From Urechidicola vernalis (GTDB taxonomy: Bacteria; Bacteroidota; Bacteroidia; Flavobacteriales; Flavobacteriaceae): 64,000 bases of DNA. The first letter of the stretch is position 1. Every line of letters starts with the position of its first letter. The notes beneath the pieces were generated by a model. The model did no database searches. It was not told where the DNA came from and saw nothing but the letters and a program-made list of their open reading frames with translations. The position numbers and the translations under genes were made by a program. Where the stretch lies: positions 248,001 to 312,000 of the forward strand of contig NZ_JAVRHV010000003.1 of the NCBI RefSeq assembly GCF_031846385.1, written 5' to 3'. Positions 9,876-18,195 of this stretch are shown here, piece by piece.

Positions 9876-9883
9876 CAAAGATA
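9876..9883 (-). promoter_or_regulatory. Promoter -7 element for rpe
   Basis: TATCTTTG on the minus strand matches the Bacteroidota -7 consensus TAnnTTTG exactly, 30 bases before the rpe start. No convincing TTG is seen at the expected -33 position. Confidence 0.55.
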
Positions 9884-9928
9884 GGGAGTCAAATTAAAAA
9901 GTGCATAAAAGTTTGATTGAAATTGAAA

Positions 9929-9960
9929 TAAAAAATGCCAAGCAATTTGCTCGGCATTTT
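9929..9960 (-). terminator. Terminator after the primary sigma factor gene
   Basis: Inverted repeat AAAATGCC-n-AGCAA / TTTGCT-n-GGCATTTT ends in a T run on the minus strand, about 20 bases after the sigma factor stop. Confidence 0.85.
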
Positions 9961-9981
9961 CTATAACGTTTTACTTTTTTA

Positions 9982-10845
9982 TTATCCTAAATATGTTTTT
10001 AGGATTTTACTTCTAGAAGTATGTTTAAGTCTTCTAATTGCTTTTTCTTTAATTTGACGAACGCGCTCACGGGTTAAATCAAATGTTTCTCCAATTTCTT
10101 CTAAAGTCATTGGGTGTGCATCTCCTAAACCAAAGTATAATTGAACAACATCAGCCTCACGAGGGGTTAATGTTTCCAAGGCACGGATAATCTCGATTTT
10201 TAAAGAGTCGTGCATTAAAACTCTATCCGGATTTGGAGATTCTCCCGTATTTAATACATCGTATAAATTAGAGTCCTCACCTTCAATTAAAGGAGCATCC
10301 ATAGATACATGGCGTCCAGAATTCTTCATAGATTCTTTTACATCAGAAATTGTCATATCTAATTTCTTAGCAATTTCTTCTGCAGAAGGAGGACGTTCGT
10401 TTTCTTGTTCTAAGAAAGCGTACATTTTATTAATTTTGTTAATTGAACCAATCTTGTTTAATGGTAAACGAACTATTCTAGATTGTTCTGCCAAGGCTTG
10501 TAAGATAGATTGACGAATCCACCAAACAGCATATGAGATAAATTTAAATCCACGAGTTTCGTCAAAACGTTTTGCCGCTTTAATTAAACCTAAATTCCCT
10601 TCATTAATCAAATCTGGCAATGTTAATCCTTGATTTTGGTATTGCTTTGCTACAGAAACAACGAAACGTAAATTGGCTTTTGTCAACTTTTCTAAAGCTA
10701 CTTGATCTCCGGCTTTAATCCGTTGTGCTAATTCTACTTCTTGATCGGCAGTAATTAAATCTACCTTACCAATTTCCTGTAAATATTTGTCTAATGATGC
10801 AGTTTCTCTATTAGTAACCTGCTTGGTAATTTTAAGTTGTCTCAT
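9982..10845 (-). CDS. rpoD: RNA polymerase primary sigma factor (sigma-70/SigA type)
   Basis: The 287-residue protein is the Bacteroidota housekeeping sigma factor. It has region 1.2 (SLDKYLQEIGKVDLIT), region 2 with the core-binding and -10 recognition helices (NLRFVVSVAKQY, DLINEGNLGLIKAAKRFD, FKFISYAVWWIRQSI), region 3 and region 4 with the helix-turn-helix MTLEEIGETFDLTRERVRQIKEKA. Region 1.1 and the non-conserved insert of the Escherichia coli protein are absent, as is normal for this phylum. This factor reads the TAnnTTTG promoters seen across the window. A TATATTTG -7 element lies just upstream. Confidence 0.96.
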   Translation of the reverse strand: MRQLKITKQVTNRETASLDKYLQEIGKVDLITADQEVELAQRIKAGDQVALEKLTKANLRFVVSVAKQYQNQGLTLPDLINEGNLGLIKAAKRFDETRGFKFISYAVWWIRQSILQALAEQSRIVRLPLNKIGSINKINKMYAFLEQENERPPSAEEIAKKLDMTISDVKESMKNSGRHVSMDAPLIEGEDSNLYDVLNTGESPNPDRVLMHDSLKIEIIRALETLTPREADVVQLYFGLGDAHPMTLEEIGETFDLTRERVRQIKEKAIRRLKHTSRSKILKTYLG

Positions 10846-10863
10846 CTAATAATTTTTAGGTGT

Positions 10864-10871
10864 CAAATATA
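10864..10871 (-). promoter_or_regulatory. Promoter -7 element for the primary sigma factor
   Basis: TATATTTG on the minus strand, an exact TAnnTTTG match, lies 18 bases before the start codon. A -33 TTG at standard spacing is not evident. Confidence 0.55.
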
Positions 10872-10987
10872 TATACGTAAGAGTTGATTGTTTTGTTACA
10901 AAAAAACAGTGTAAAATATTAAAATATCGTTTTAAGGTCAAATTGGTAGTCTTAAATTATTACTTAGTTTTTTAGTAAATTGCTATC

Positions 10988-12130
10988 ATGAATCTTGTTT
11001 CAGTAATCAATTTTTTTTTAATTGCAGGTGTTGTTCAAGGGTTTACATTTATCCTTATTACCATTTTTGTAAAAAAGAAATTTCAAAAAGCAATTGTTTT
11101 TTTGAATTTAGTTGTTTTTTTTATTTCATTAAATAATTTACAAGCCTGGCTTATAGAATATGATTTTATACCATCTAATTTTTTTATTAGTAAGTTGCAA
11201 TTGCCATGGTATCTGCTAATTTTTCCGATGTTTTATGCATTTTCCACCCATTTTTTAAGAATAGAAAAAGAAGTAAATTATTTTTTAAAATTAACTTTAC
11301 TAGTTTTTGTTTTTGAATTGATTCTTAGATTAAGTTTAATTTCTGCAGTTTACTATTATGTACCGAACCGAAACGATGCTTTAATTAAAAAATACGAAAA
11401 TTTTGAAGAAATTTTTAATGTTTTATTTTGCCTATTCATTTTTTTTAAAGCGAGTATATTAATTTTCAAAAAGAATGATTTAGTATCTCCAATTTTAGCA
11501 TACGATAATTTAAATTGGTTAAAGTGGTTTATTAGATTTGGGAGTGTTTTAATGATTCTTTGGATTGTAGCCGTTATTATTTCAAATATAAATGGTAGCA
11601 TGATTGCTTATTATCCATTACGTTTAGGAGATTCAATATTATTGTATTGGATTGCTTATCAAGGAGTGTATAAGTACAATGTAGTTCAAGATCGTATTTT
11701 TTTACGAAATTCTATTGAGGCGGGAGGAGTTTTGATATTTCCAAAATTCGATGATGAATTTGCGGAAGGACAAACAAATTCACGAAATAAAAAACACATC
11801 AAAGAGTATGAGGTCATAGAAAAGTATATTATTGAAAGTAAATATTACTTAGATCCATTATTGAGTATGGAGAAGTTAAGTTATGAATTAGGAATGAGTA
11901 AAAGTCATTTTTCTAAATTAATAAACTCTTACAGTAATTATAATTTTTCCGATTTTATTAATTCTTTAAGAGTTGAACAGGCAAAAGAAATTCTGTCAAA
12001 TGATGAGTTTGCCTCTTATACTATGGTTGCAATTGGTTTGGAATGTGGTTTTAATTCAAAATCTACTTTTTATTCGGCGTTTAAAAAATTCACTTCAGAA
12101 ACGCCTTCTAGTTATCGAGAAAAACATTGA
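10988..12130 (+). CDS. Membrane-bound AraC-family transcriptional regulator
   Basis: A 380-residue protein with about seven hydrophobic segments in residues 1-230 and a C-terminal AraC-type double helix-turn-helix (about 270-378: MEKLSYELGMSKSHFSKLIN, then VAIGLECGFNSKSTFYSAFKKF). The final part ETPSSYR is the family signature end. Such fusions are frequent in Flavobacteria, but ligands and targets are unknown. It stands alone, 142 bases from the divergent sigma factor gene, and could control the small beta-barrel gene downstream; that is only a positional guess. Confidence 0.88.
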   Translation: MNLVSVINFFLIAGVVQGFTFILITIFVKKKFQKAIVFLNLVVFFISLNNLQAWLIEYDFIPSNFFISKLQLPWYLLIFPMFYAFSTHFLRIEKEVNYFLKLTLLVFVFELILRLSLISAVYYYVPNRNDALIKKYENFEEIFNVLFCLFIFFKASILIFKKNDLVSPILAYDNLNWLKWFIRFGSVLMILWIVAVIISNINGSMIAYYPLRLGDSILLYWIAYQGVYKYNVVQDRIFLRNSIEAGGVLIFPKFDDEFAEGQTNSRNKKHIKEYEVIEKYIIESKYYLDPLLSMEKLSYELGMSKSHFSKLINSYSNYNFSDFINSLRVEQAKEILSNDEFASYTMVAIGLECGFNSKSTFYSAFKKFTSETPSSYREKH

Positions 12131-12218
12131 GGGCCAGTTGACTAGTCCGAAATAATCGTTAATTGTCCGAATTTGTATTTGATGGAAATTCTAGGATAAT
12201 GAGAACATTAATTGATTT

Positions 12219-12226
12219 TATTTTTG
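12219..12226 (+). promoter_or_regulatory. Candidate -7 element upstream of the small beta-barrel gene
   Basis: TATTTTTG fits TAnnTTTG, 80 bases upstream of the ATG at 12306. No TTG stands at normal -33 spacing, so this is a weak call. The rest of the 175-base gap shows nothing else. Confidence 0.3.
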
Positions 12227-12305
12227 AATTCAATGATTTTAAAATACGAAGTATTAAGGTCATTCGTAATGCTTAAGGTTTAATATTAACTAAAAACTAA
12301 ACTCT

Positions 12306-12860
12306 ATGAAATCGATTAAGAGCCAAGTCAAATCGCAAATTGCTGTATTCTTTTTGTTATTAATAAGCGTAGGATCATTTTCTCAAGAAGTTGAAATTAC
12401 AAAGGAAAAAACAGTTAGAAATGAAATAAAATTGAATCTAATGTATCTTCTTGGAAGTACTATTGATATTGCGTATGAGCATATTTTGAATGAAAATTCC
12501 AGTCTTGGAATTTCATTAATGCATACATTAAATGAGAAGAACAGTATGTGGAAATATGGAATAACGCCCTATTACAGAATGTTTTTCGGAAAAAAAGAAG
12601 CCAGTGGTTTTTTTATTGAAGGGAACATGGCATTTTACTCAGAAGAAATAAACTATGGAACTTGGATTTATTTTGGGACACCTCCACCAGTAGAATTTGA
12701 AACCGGATTTGGTGCTGGATTTGCAATAGGAGGGAAATTCGTAAATAAAAATGGTTTTTTGGTTGAATTATACCTAGGAGCAGGACGTAATTTTATTAAT
12801 ACAGATATTATAGAAGAGTATTACCCTCGTGCTGGAATAAGTATTGGAAAGAGATTCTAG
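12306..12860 (+). CDS. Small outer-membrane beta-barrel protein of unknown function
   Basis: A 184-residue exported protein. The signal peptide ends near GSFSQ (about residue 27). The mature part alternates short beta-strand-like segments: IKLNLMYLLGSTIDIAYEHI, SSLGISLMH, YGITPYYRMFFG, GFFIEGNMAFYSE, GAGFAIGGKFV, GFLVELYLGAGRN, and ends in AGISIGKRF with a C-terminal Phe, typical of outer-membrane barrels. It resembles DUF3575-like small barrels. No catalytic motif is visible. It follows the AraC-type regulator in the same direction but with 175 bases between, so it is probably transcribed separately. Confidence 0.75.
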   Translation: MKSIKSQVKSQIAVFFLLLISVGSFSQEVEITKEKTVRNEIKLNLMYLLGSTIDIAYEHILNENSSLGISLMHTLNEKNSMWKYGITPYYRMFFGKKEASGFFIEGNMAFYSEEINYGTWIYFGTPPPVEFETGFGAGFAIGGKFVNKNGFLVELYLGAGRNFINTDIIEEYYPRAGISIGKRF

Positions 12861-12880
12861 TGCAAATTTATTTAAATGAA

Positions 12881-12911
12881 AAAACCTCAAAAAATAAATT
12901 TTGAGGTTTTT
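12881..12911. terminator. Bidirectional terminator between the beta-barrel gene and pnp
   Basis: AAAACCTCAAAA / TTTTGAGGTTTT hairpin with A and T runs on both sides serves both convergent genes. Confidence 0.85.
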
Positions 12912-12933
12912 AATATGTCAATAAAAAAAATTA

Positions 12934-15159
12934 TTAATCTCTTTTTCTATCATCTCTTCTATTATCACGTCCGCGATTGTCTCTTCTATTGTCACGACCT
13001 CCGCTTCTGTTATTGTCTCTAGGTGGTCTTGCTACATAACCTTCTGGTTTTTCTAACAATGCCTTTCTAGAAACTTTTTCTTTACGTGTTCTTGGATCTA
13101 AACCGAAATACTTAACATCAAATACATCTCCCATGTTTACAACATCAGATACATTTTCTGTGCGTTCCCATGCCAATTCACTCACGTGTAATAACACTTC
13201 GTTTCCTGGTGCTTCCATATATTCAACAACTGCACCAAAGTCAAGCATTTTAATTACTTTAACTTCGTATACACTTCCTTTTTCAGGTTTGAATAATAAC
13301 GCATCTATTTTTGCCATAACAGCATTAATACCTTCGCTTCCTACACCTAAAATTTCTACGATACCTTCCTCTGTAACTGGATCTTCGTTAATAACGATCG
13401 TCGTTTCAGTTTCTTTTTGCATCTCTTGAATTACTTTTCCACCTGGACCAATTAAAGCACCAATAAATTCGTTAGGAACTCTACGCGTTACCATAGTTGG
13501 CGCGTGTTCTTTAACGCTCTCAGCAGGAGCAGCGATTGTATCAGTAATTTTCTCTAAGATATGTAAACGACCTTCACGTGCTTGTTTTAGCGCATTTACT
13601 AAAATTTCGTACGATAATCCTTTAATCTTGATATCCATTTGACAAGCAGTAATTCCTTCAGAAGTACCCGTTACTTTAAAGTCCATATCTCCTAAGTGAT
13701 CTTCATCACCTAATATATCACTTAAAACGGCATAACGATCACCATCAGAAATTAACCCCATTGCAATACCAGAAACAGGTCTCTTAAGTTGAACACCTGC
13801 GTCCATCATTGCCATTGTACCAGCACAAACAGTTGCCATAGAAGAAGAACCGTTAGATTCTAATACTTCAGAAACAACACGAACTGTGTAAGGACAATCT
13901 TCTGGAATCATTCCTTTTAATCCACGTTGAGCCAAGTTACCATGACCAACTTCTCTTCTTGAAGTTCCTCTTAATGGTCTCGCCTCACCTGTACAGAAAG
14001 GAGGGAAGTTATAGTGTAAATAGAAATTCTCTTCTCCTTCGTAAGATGGCATGTCTATTTTATTAGCATCTCTAGATGTACCTAAAGTAACGGTTGCCAA
14101 AGCTTGAGTTTCTCCACGCGTAAATACAGAAGAACCATGTGTGGATGGCAAATAATTAGTTTCACACCAAATTGGTCTAATTTCATCTGTTTTACGTCCA
14201 TCTAAACGAACACCTTCGCTCAATGTTAATTCACGAACTGCTTCTTTTTCTGCTTTACTGTAGTAACCTCCAACAAGATGACCAAATTCTTCCATCTCTT
14301 CTTCAGTAAATGAAGCCTTAACTTCCTCTTTTACTTCAGCAAATGCAGCACCACGTTCTGCTTTTGAAGTTCCCTTCTTAGCAATAGCGTAACATTTGTC
14401 ATAAGCTAATTCATGTATTCTTTTTTGTAATTCTTCGTTTACCTCAGCAGTTTCGTATTCACGAGTTTCTTTTTTACCTACTGCTTCCGCCAAACGTTCT
14501 TGAGCTGCAATCTGAACTTTAATAGCTTCGTGTGCAAATTTGATAGCATCTGCCATTTCTTCTTCAGATACCTCATCCATTTCACCTTCAACCATCATTA
14601 CAGAATCTGCTGAAGCTCCAATCATCATTTCAAGATCAGATTCTGCTAATTGAGCACGTGTTGGGTTTATTACAAATTCTCCGTTTACACGTCCAACTCT
14701 AGCCTCAGAGATAGCACATTCAAATGGGAAATCTGATAATTGAATCGCTGCTGATGCTGCTAATCCAGCCATCGCTTCTGGCATTACATTTTCGTCATGA
14801 GACATTAACTGAATCATAACCTGCGTTTCTGCATGGTAATCTTTTGGGAATAATGGACGTAAAACACGATCCACTAAACGCATTGTTAATACTTCTCCGT
14901 CACTTGGTCTTGCTTCTCTTTTAAAGAATCCACCTGGATAACGACCCGCTGCAGCAAATTTTTCGCGGTAATCTACCGTTAATGGTAAAAAATCCACATC
15001 TGCTTGCTTGTAATTTGAAACAACTGTACATAATAACATACATTTTCCAGATTGAACAACAACACTACCATGTGCTTGCTTTGCTAATTTTCCTGTTTCG
15101 ATAGAAATTTCTCTTCCATCACCAAGGTCTATGACCTCTTTGTAAACTTTTGGAATCAT
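12934..15159 (-). CDS. pnp: Polyribonucleotide nucleotidyltransferase (PNPase)
   Basis: A 741-residue 3'-5' phosphorolytic exoribonuclease of mRNA decay. Two RNase PH-like cores are present (about 10-235 and 315-545, with AGRYPGGFFKREARPSD and FPPFCTGEARPLRGTSRREVGH), then a KH domain (EFIGALIGPGGKVIQEM, about 560-610) and an S1 domain (GSVYEVKVIKMLDFGAVVEY, about 620-695). The end (about 705-741) is a basic and acidic tail rich in Arg, Asp, Asn and Gly, likely disordered and able to touch RNA. It lies downstream of rpsO in the same direction, the classic rpsO-pnp arrangement, although a terminator-like hairpin sits between them. Confidence 0.97.
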   Translation of the reverse strand: MIPKVYKEVIDLGDGREISIETGKLAKQAHGSVVVQSGKCMLLCTVVSNYKQADVDFLPLTVDYREKFAAAGRYPGGFFKREARPSDGEVLTMRLVDRVLRPLFPKDYHAETQVMIQLMSHDENVMPEAMAGLAASAAIQLSDFPFECAISEARVGRVNGEFVINPTRAQLAESDLEMMIGASADSVMMVEGEMDEVSEEEMADAIKFAHEAIKVQIAAQERLAEAVGKKETREYETAEVNEELQKRIHELAYDKCYAIAKKGTSKAERGAAFAEVKEEVKASFTEEEMEEFGHLVGGYYSKAEKEAVRELTLSEGVRLDGRKTDEIRPIWCETNYLPSTHGSSVFTRGETQALATVTLGTSRDANKIDMPSYEGEENFYLHYNFPPFCTGEARPLRGTSRREVGHGNLAQRGLKGMIPEDCPYTVRVVSEVLESNGSSSMATVCAGTMAMMDAGVQLKRPVSGIAMGLISDGDRYAVLSDILGDEDHLGDMDFKVTGTSEGITACQMDIKIKGLSYEILVNALKQAREGRLHILEKITDTIAAPAESVKEHAPTMVTRRVPNEFIGALIGPGGKVIQEMQKETETTIVINEDPVTEEGIVEILGVGSEGINAVMAKIDALLFKPEKGSVYEVKVIKMLDFGAVVEYMEAPGNEVLLHVSELAWERTENVSDVVNMGDVFDVKYFGLDPRTRKEKVSRKALLEKPEGYVARPPRDNNRSGGRDNRRDNRGRDNRRDDRKRD

Positions 15160-15266
15160 AAATGTTTTTAAATTTTAAATTAAACTATTGGTTTTTAACA
15201 GTTGTGTTGTGTTTATTGCCAACGAAAAGTTTAACTTTCTTTTTTTGAAAATGTTAGGATAAAAAT

Positions 15267-15294
15267 AAAAAAAGAGGCGTAGAGCCTCTTTTTT
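15267..15294 (-). terminator. Terminator between rpsO and pnp
   Basis: AAAAAGAGGC / GCCTCTTTTT hairpin with a T run on the minus strand directly after the rpsO stop. It may limit read-through into pnp or act as an attenuating or processing hairpin, since rpsO and pnp transcripts are linked in many bacteria. Confidence 0.8.
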
Positions 15295-15299
15295 ATGAA

Positions 15300-15569
15300 T
15301 TATTTTCTTAATCCTAATTCTTTCACAATTGCACGATATCTTAAGATATCTTTCTTCATTAAATAATCTAAAAGACTTCTTCTTTTACCTACTAATTTAA
15401 CCAATGAACGCTCAGTGTTAAAATCTTTGTGATTGTTCTTTAAGTGCCCAGTTAAGTGGTTAATTCTGTAAGTGAATAATGCAATTTGTCCTTCTGCAGA
15501 ACCTGTGTTTGTTGCAGTTTCTCCGTGTTTTGCGAATATCTCTGCTTTTTTTTCTTTTGTTAAATACAT
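15300..15569 (-). CDS. rpsO: Small ribosomal subunit protein uS15
   Basis: An 89-residue 30S protein that binds the central domain of 16S rRNA. The family features are all visible: TGSAEGQIALFTYRINHLTGHLKNNHKD, then the LVKLVGKRRSLLDYL helix and the RYRAIVKELGLRK end. Length is standard. A well-formed promoter lies about 60 bases upstream. Confidence 0.98.
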   Translation of the reverse strand: MYLTKEKKAEIFAKHGETATNTGSAEGQIALFTYRINHLTGHLKNNHKDFNTERSLVKLVGKRRSLLDYLMKKDILRYRAIVKELGLRK

Positions 15570-15627
15570 GCTAACATTAATTTTTAATAATTTTTATGTA
15601 ATTTTTTGAGTCCGAAGAATCAAGGCG

Positions 15628-15657
15628 CAAAGATACTATTATTATTTTGATTGGCAA
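15628..15657 (-). promoter_or_regulatory. Promoter of rpsO
   Basis: On the minus strand a TTG (-33, 15655-15657) and TATCTTTG (-7, 15628-15635) are separated by 19 bases, matching the Bacteroidota housekeeping promoter. Confidence 0.75.
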
Positions 15658-15804
15658 TCTATTAGTTAAATAAAAACAATGATGATTATGTCCCTAGATT
15701 TTTAAGAAATGAGATAAAATGAAAACCGGAAGTAGGAGTTTTTTATAATGAGTTGTTTTATAATTGGAAAGCAAAAAATTAAGTAATCCCCTAAAATTAT
15801 AATT

Positions 15805-16680
15805 ATGAAATTAAATGTATTAAGAAAAGGAATTTTAGCATTAGCGCTAACAACCGCATTAATCAGTTGTACTGAAGATGAGGTTGCAACAGTATTTGAA
15901 GAAAGTTTGACAGCAGAAGATGTTTCCGCTATTGAAGAAATAGATGCAGCAATGGATGATATTAGTGTGGATGTAGAACAGGCCTTTGTGCTTGTTGAAG
16001 GAGCAAGTGCACTATCTACAAAGGCTGTATTAGATAAAAGTGAAACTGATAAAGGAGGCCCAGAATTTTTTCCTGAGTGTTTAACAAAGACTGTAGTAAC
16101 AGAACAAAATATGAAAATTGTAACCTTAGATTTTGGTGAAGGTTGTGAAATACGCGGTAGGTTTATTGCAGGAATTATTATGATGACCTATGAAAAAGAC
16201 CCAGATTTACAAACTAAAACAATTACGGTAACTTTCGATGGGTATAGAGTGAATAAAAAATTAATTGAGGGAAGTAAAACAATTGTTAGAACTCGAGAAA
16301 ATGAAAACGGAAACCCACAATCTACAAGTACTTTTGATATTATGGTTACTTGGGATAATGGTGATACGGCTTCTAGAGTAGGAGAGAAAGTGAGAGAAAT
16401 GATTGCAGGTTCGGATACTTGGATTTGGAGTGATAATGTTTATTCTACAACAGGTAATTGGAATACTGTAAGAAAAAATGGAACGGAGATTACGGCTCAA
16501 ATTGTGAATCCATTAATTAGAAATTTAGAGTGTAGGTTTATAATTAGCGGATCTATAGATTTAACGAAGAATGATAGGCATGGAGTGTTAGATTTTGGAG
16601 AAGGTGAGTGCGATAATATGGCAACTTTGACCTTAGATGATGGAACTGTAATTGAAGTAACACTTCCAAAAAGAGATTAA
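15805..16680 (+). CDS. Lipoprotein of unknown function
   Basis: A 291-residue exported lipoprotein; the signal peptide ends in the lipobox LISC (Cys22) followed by acidic residues. I do not recognise a domain. The mature part has an acidic segment (about 23-55) and then beta-rich sequence with two similar stretches, TLDFGEGCEIRG (about 108-119) and LDFGEGECDNMATLTL (about 263-278), suggesting a repeated motif with paired cysteines. It stands alone between rpsO and the thioredoxin-like gene. The 235-base gap before it shows the rpsO promoter and nothing else clear. Homologues are likely restricted to Flavobacteriia. Confidence 0.75.
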   Translation: MKLNVLRKGILALALTTALISCTEDEVATVFEESLTAEDVSAIEEIDAAMDDISVDVEQAFVLVEGASALSTKAVLDKSETDKGGPEFFPECLTKTVVTEQNMKIVTLDFGEGCEIRGRFIAGIIMMTYEKDPDLQTKTITVTFDGYRVNKKLIEGSKTIVRTRENENGNPQSTSTFDIMVTWDNGDTASRVGEKVREMIAGSDTWIWSDNVYSTTGNWNTVRKNGTEITAQIVNPLIRNLECRFIISGSIDLTKNDRHGVLDFGEGECDNMATLTLDDGTVIEVTLPKRD

Positions 16681-16708
16681 ATTAGGTGTAAATTGTTGTT
16701 ATGAAAAA

Positions 16709-16740
16709 GATAAGGTGGAGCGTTTGCTCCACCTTATTTT
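16709..16740. terminator. Bidirectional terminator between convergent genes
   Basis: ATAAGGTGGAGC / GCTCCACCTTAT with a 4-base loop is one of the strongest hairpins in the window. A T-rich tail follows on plus; on minus the hairpin begins right at the stop of the thioredoxin-like gene. Confidence 0.85.
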
Positions 16741-17224
16741 ATTGCATATATGGTATAATGTTTTCTACTCTCGTTTCTCCTTCAAACTTATGGATTAATT
16801 TACCTTTTTTTGAGTAGAGTAATATACTTGGGAATTCACCAACACCAAACTTATTAGCGAACGTTAGACGCGCATCTTGTAAAAAGGTTATGTTTGGTTG
16901 AGTAAAATCATGTTTATCTCTAAATGCTTTAATAGCACTCATTTCTTCAAACGAAATAAATGTAAGTTCTAAATCAGAAAATAAATCTATTTCTTTCCGT
17001 AACCACTTGGCTTGTTTTGCGCAGTGGTCGCATTCCGAATTGAAATACAAAATAAGTTTTGTGCGTTTTTTATCAAAACTGTCTTTTGTAAAACGTTCTG
17101 AATTTAAGGTGTAAAATGTAAAATAAGGTATTTCCTTTACAGCGATTACTTCAGGTTTTTGTGTTTTACAGGCATTAATCAAAAAAGTTAATAAAAGTAA
17201 AATGAAAATCCGACTGTTTCGCAT
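16739..17224 (-). CDS. Thioredoxin-fold lipoprotein (TlpA/ResA-like)
   Basis: A 161-residue lipoprotein anchored by Cys19 (lipobox INAC). The mature part is a thioredoxin-like domain with FNSECDHCAKQ, in which Cys65-x-x-Cys68 is the redox motif, and a cis-Pro region GEFPSILLYSKKGKL. It probably acts as a periplasmic thiol-disulfide oxidoreductase or redox sensor. It starts one base before the accD stop (accD ends at 17226), so it is likely read from the accD transcript. Confidence 0.85.
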   Translation of the reverse strand: MRNSRIFILLLLTFLINACKTQKPEVIAVKEIPYFTFYTLNSERFTKDSFDKKRTKLILYFNSECDHCAKQAKWLRKEIDLFSDLELTFISFEEMSAIKAFRDKHDFTQPNITFLQDARLTFANKFGVGEFPSILLYSKKGKLIHKFEGETRVENIIPYMQ

Positions 17225-17225
17225 T

Positions 17226-18086
17226 CTAAGATCTTATAGGTTGATTTAAAATTAAATCAATATAAAGGTTGACTTCTTTCTTTAGATCTTTACGCTCAAC
17301 AATTTTATCAAGGAAACCATGTTCTAACAAAAATTCTGCTGTTTGGAATCCTTCTGGCAACTCTTTACCTGTAGTGTCTCTAACTACGCGTGGTCCAGCA
17401 AACCCGATTAAAGCTCCAGGCTCAGAAATATTAATGTCTCCTAACATTGCAAATGAAGCCGTAGTACCTCCTGTTGTTGGATCTGTACATAATGAAATAT
17501 ATGGAATTCCCGCATCAGCTAATTGCGCTAATTTTGCAGAAGTTTTTGCCAATTGCATTAGCGAAAGTGCAGCCTCCATCATTCTTGCTCCACCCGATTT
17601 TGAAATGATCATAAACGGGATATTATTTTTTAATGAATAATCTGCAGCTCGTGCTATTTTTTCACCAACAACACTTCCCATAGAACCACCAATAAAAGCA
17701 AAATCCATCGCAGCAACAACTAACTCATTACCGAATGATTTTCCCACTGCTGTTCTTACAGCATCTTTTAACTTGGTTTTCGCCTGTGCTGCTTTTAATC
17801 TGTCTGGGTAGTTTTTAGAATCTGTAAACTTTAAAGGATCCTTTGAGGTCATTTTCGCGTCTAATTCCTTAAACTCGTTGTTGTCAAACAACAATTCAAA
17901 ATACTCTTTACTCCCAATTCTTGTATGATATCCGTCTTCTGGACTAACATAAAAATTCTGCTTTAATTCGTCTGCATCAACAATTTTACCACTAGGCGTT
18001 TTGTGCCACAGGCCTTTAGGAACATCCTTTTTCTCTTCAGTCGGAGTTTGAATTCCTTTGTCTTTACGTTTAAACCAAGATGACAT
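17226..18086 (-). CDS. accD: Acetyl-CoA carboxylase carboxyltransferase subunit beta
   Basis: A 286-residue subunit of the carboxyltransferase that transfers CO2 from biotin to acetyl-CoA in fatty acid synthesis. The crotonase-type core is clear: KDAVRTAVGK, AAMDFAFIGGSMGSVVGEKI, PFMIISKSGGARMMEA, SLCTDPTTGGTTASFAMLGDI and GFAGPRVV. The N-terminal segment GLWHKTPSGKIVDADEL (about 26-42) aligns with the usual zinc ribbon but has no cysteine at all, so the Cys4 zinc site is absent. I have seen the same pattern in other Flavobacteria as far as I recall. The accA partner is not in the window. The terminator at 18135-18164 separates it from fbaA. Confidence 0.96.
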   Translation of the reverse strand: MSSWFKRKDKGIQTPTEEKKDVPKGLWHKTPSGKIVDADELKQNFYVSPEDGYHTRIGSKEYFELLFDNNEFKELDAKMTSKDPLKFTDSKNYPDRLKAAQAKTKLKDAVRTAVGKSFGNELVVAAMDFAFIGGSMGSVVGEKIARAADYSLKNNIPFMIISKSGGARMMEAALSLMQLAKTSAKLAQLADAGIPYISLCTDPTTGGTTASFAMLGDINISEPGALIGFAGPRVVRDTTGKELPEGFQTAEFLLEHGFLDKIVERKDLKKEVNLYIDLILNQPIRS

Positions 18087-18134
18087 ATAGTAGGATTTTA
18101 AAGTTTAAAATAGAGGGGCAATTTACTAAAAAAA

Positions 18135-18164
18135 TAAAGAGAAACTACAAATAGTTTCTCTTTA
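18135..18164 (-). terminator. Terminator after fbaA
   Basis: TAAAGAGAAACTA / TAGTTTCTCTTTA, a 13-bp stem with a 4-base loop, sits between fbaA and accD on the minus strand. Confidence 0.75.
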
Positions 18165-18195
18165 TAAAATTGTTTTAAATGAAGTTTATAACTTC

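Noticed and set aside
13133..13429. Plus-strand frame inside pnp (and similar Ser-rich frames inside groEL, fbaA and ubiE)
   Set aside because: Frames antisense to well-conserved genes; composition reflects the complement of normal codons.
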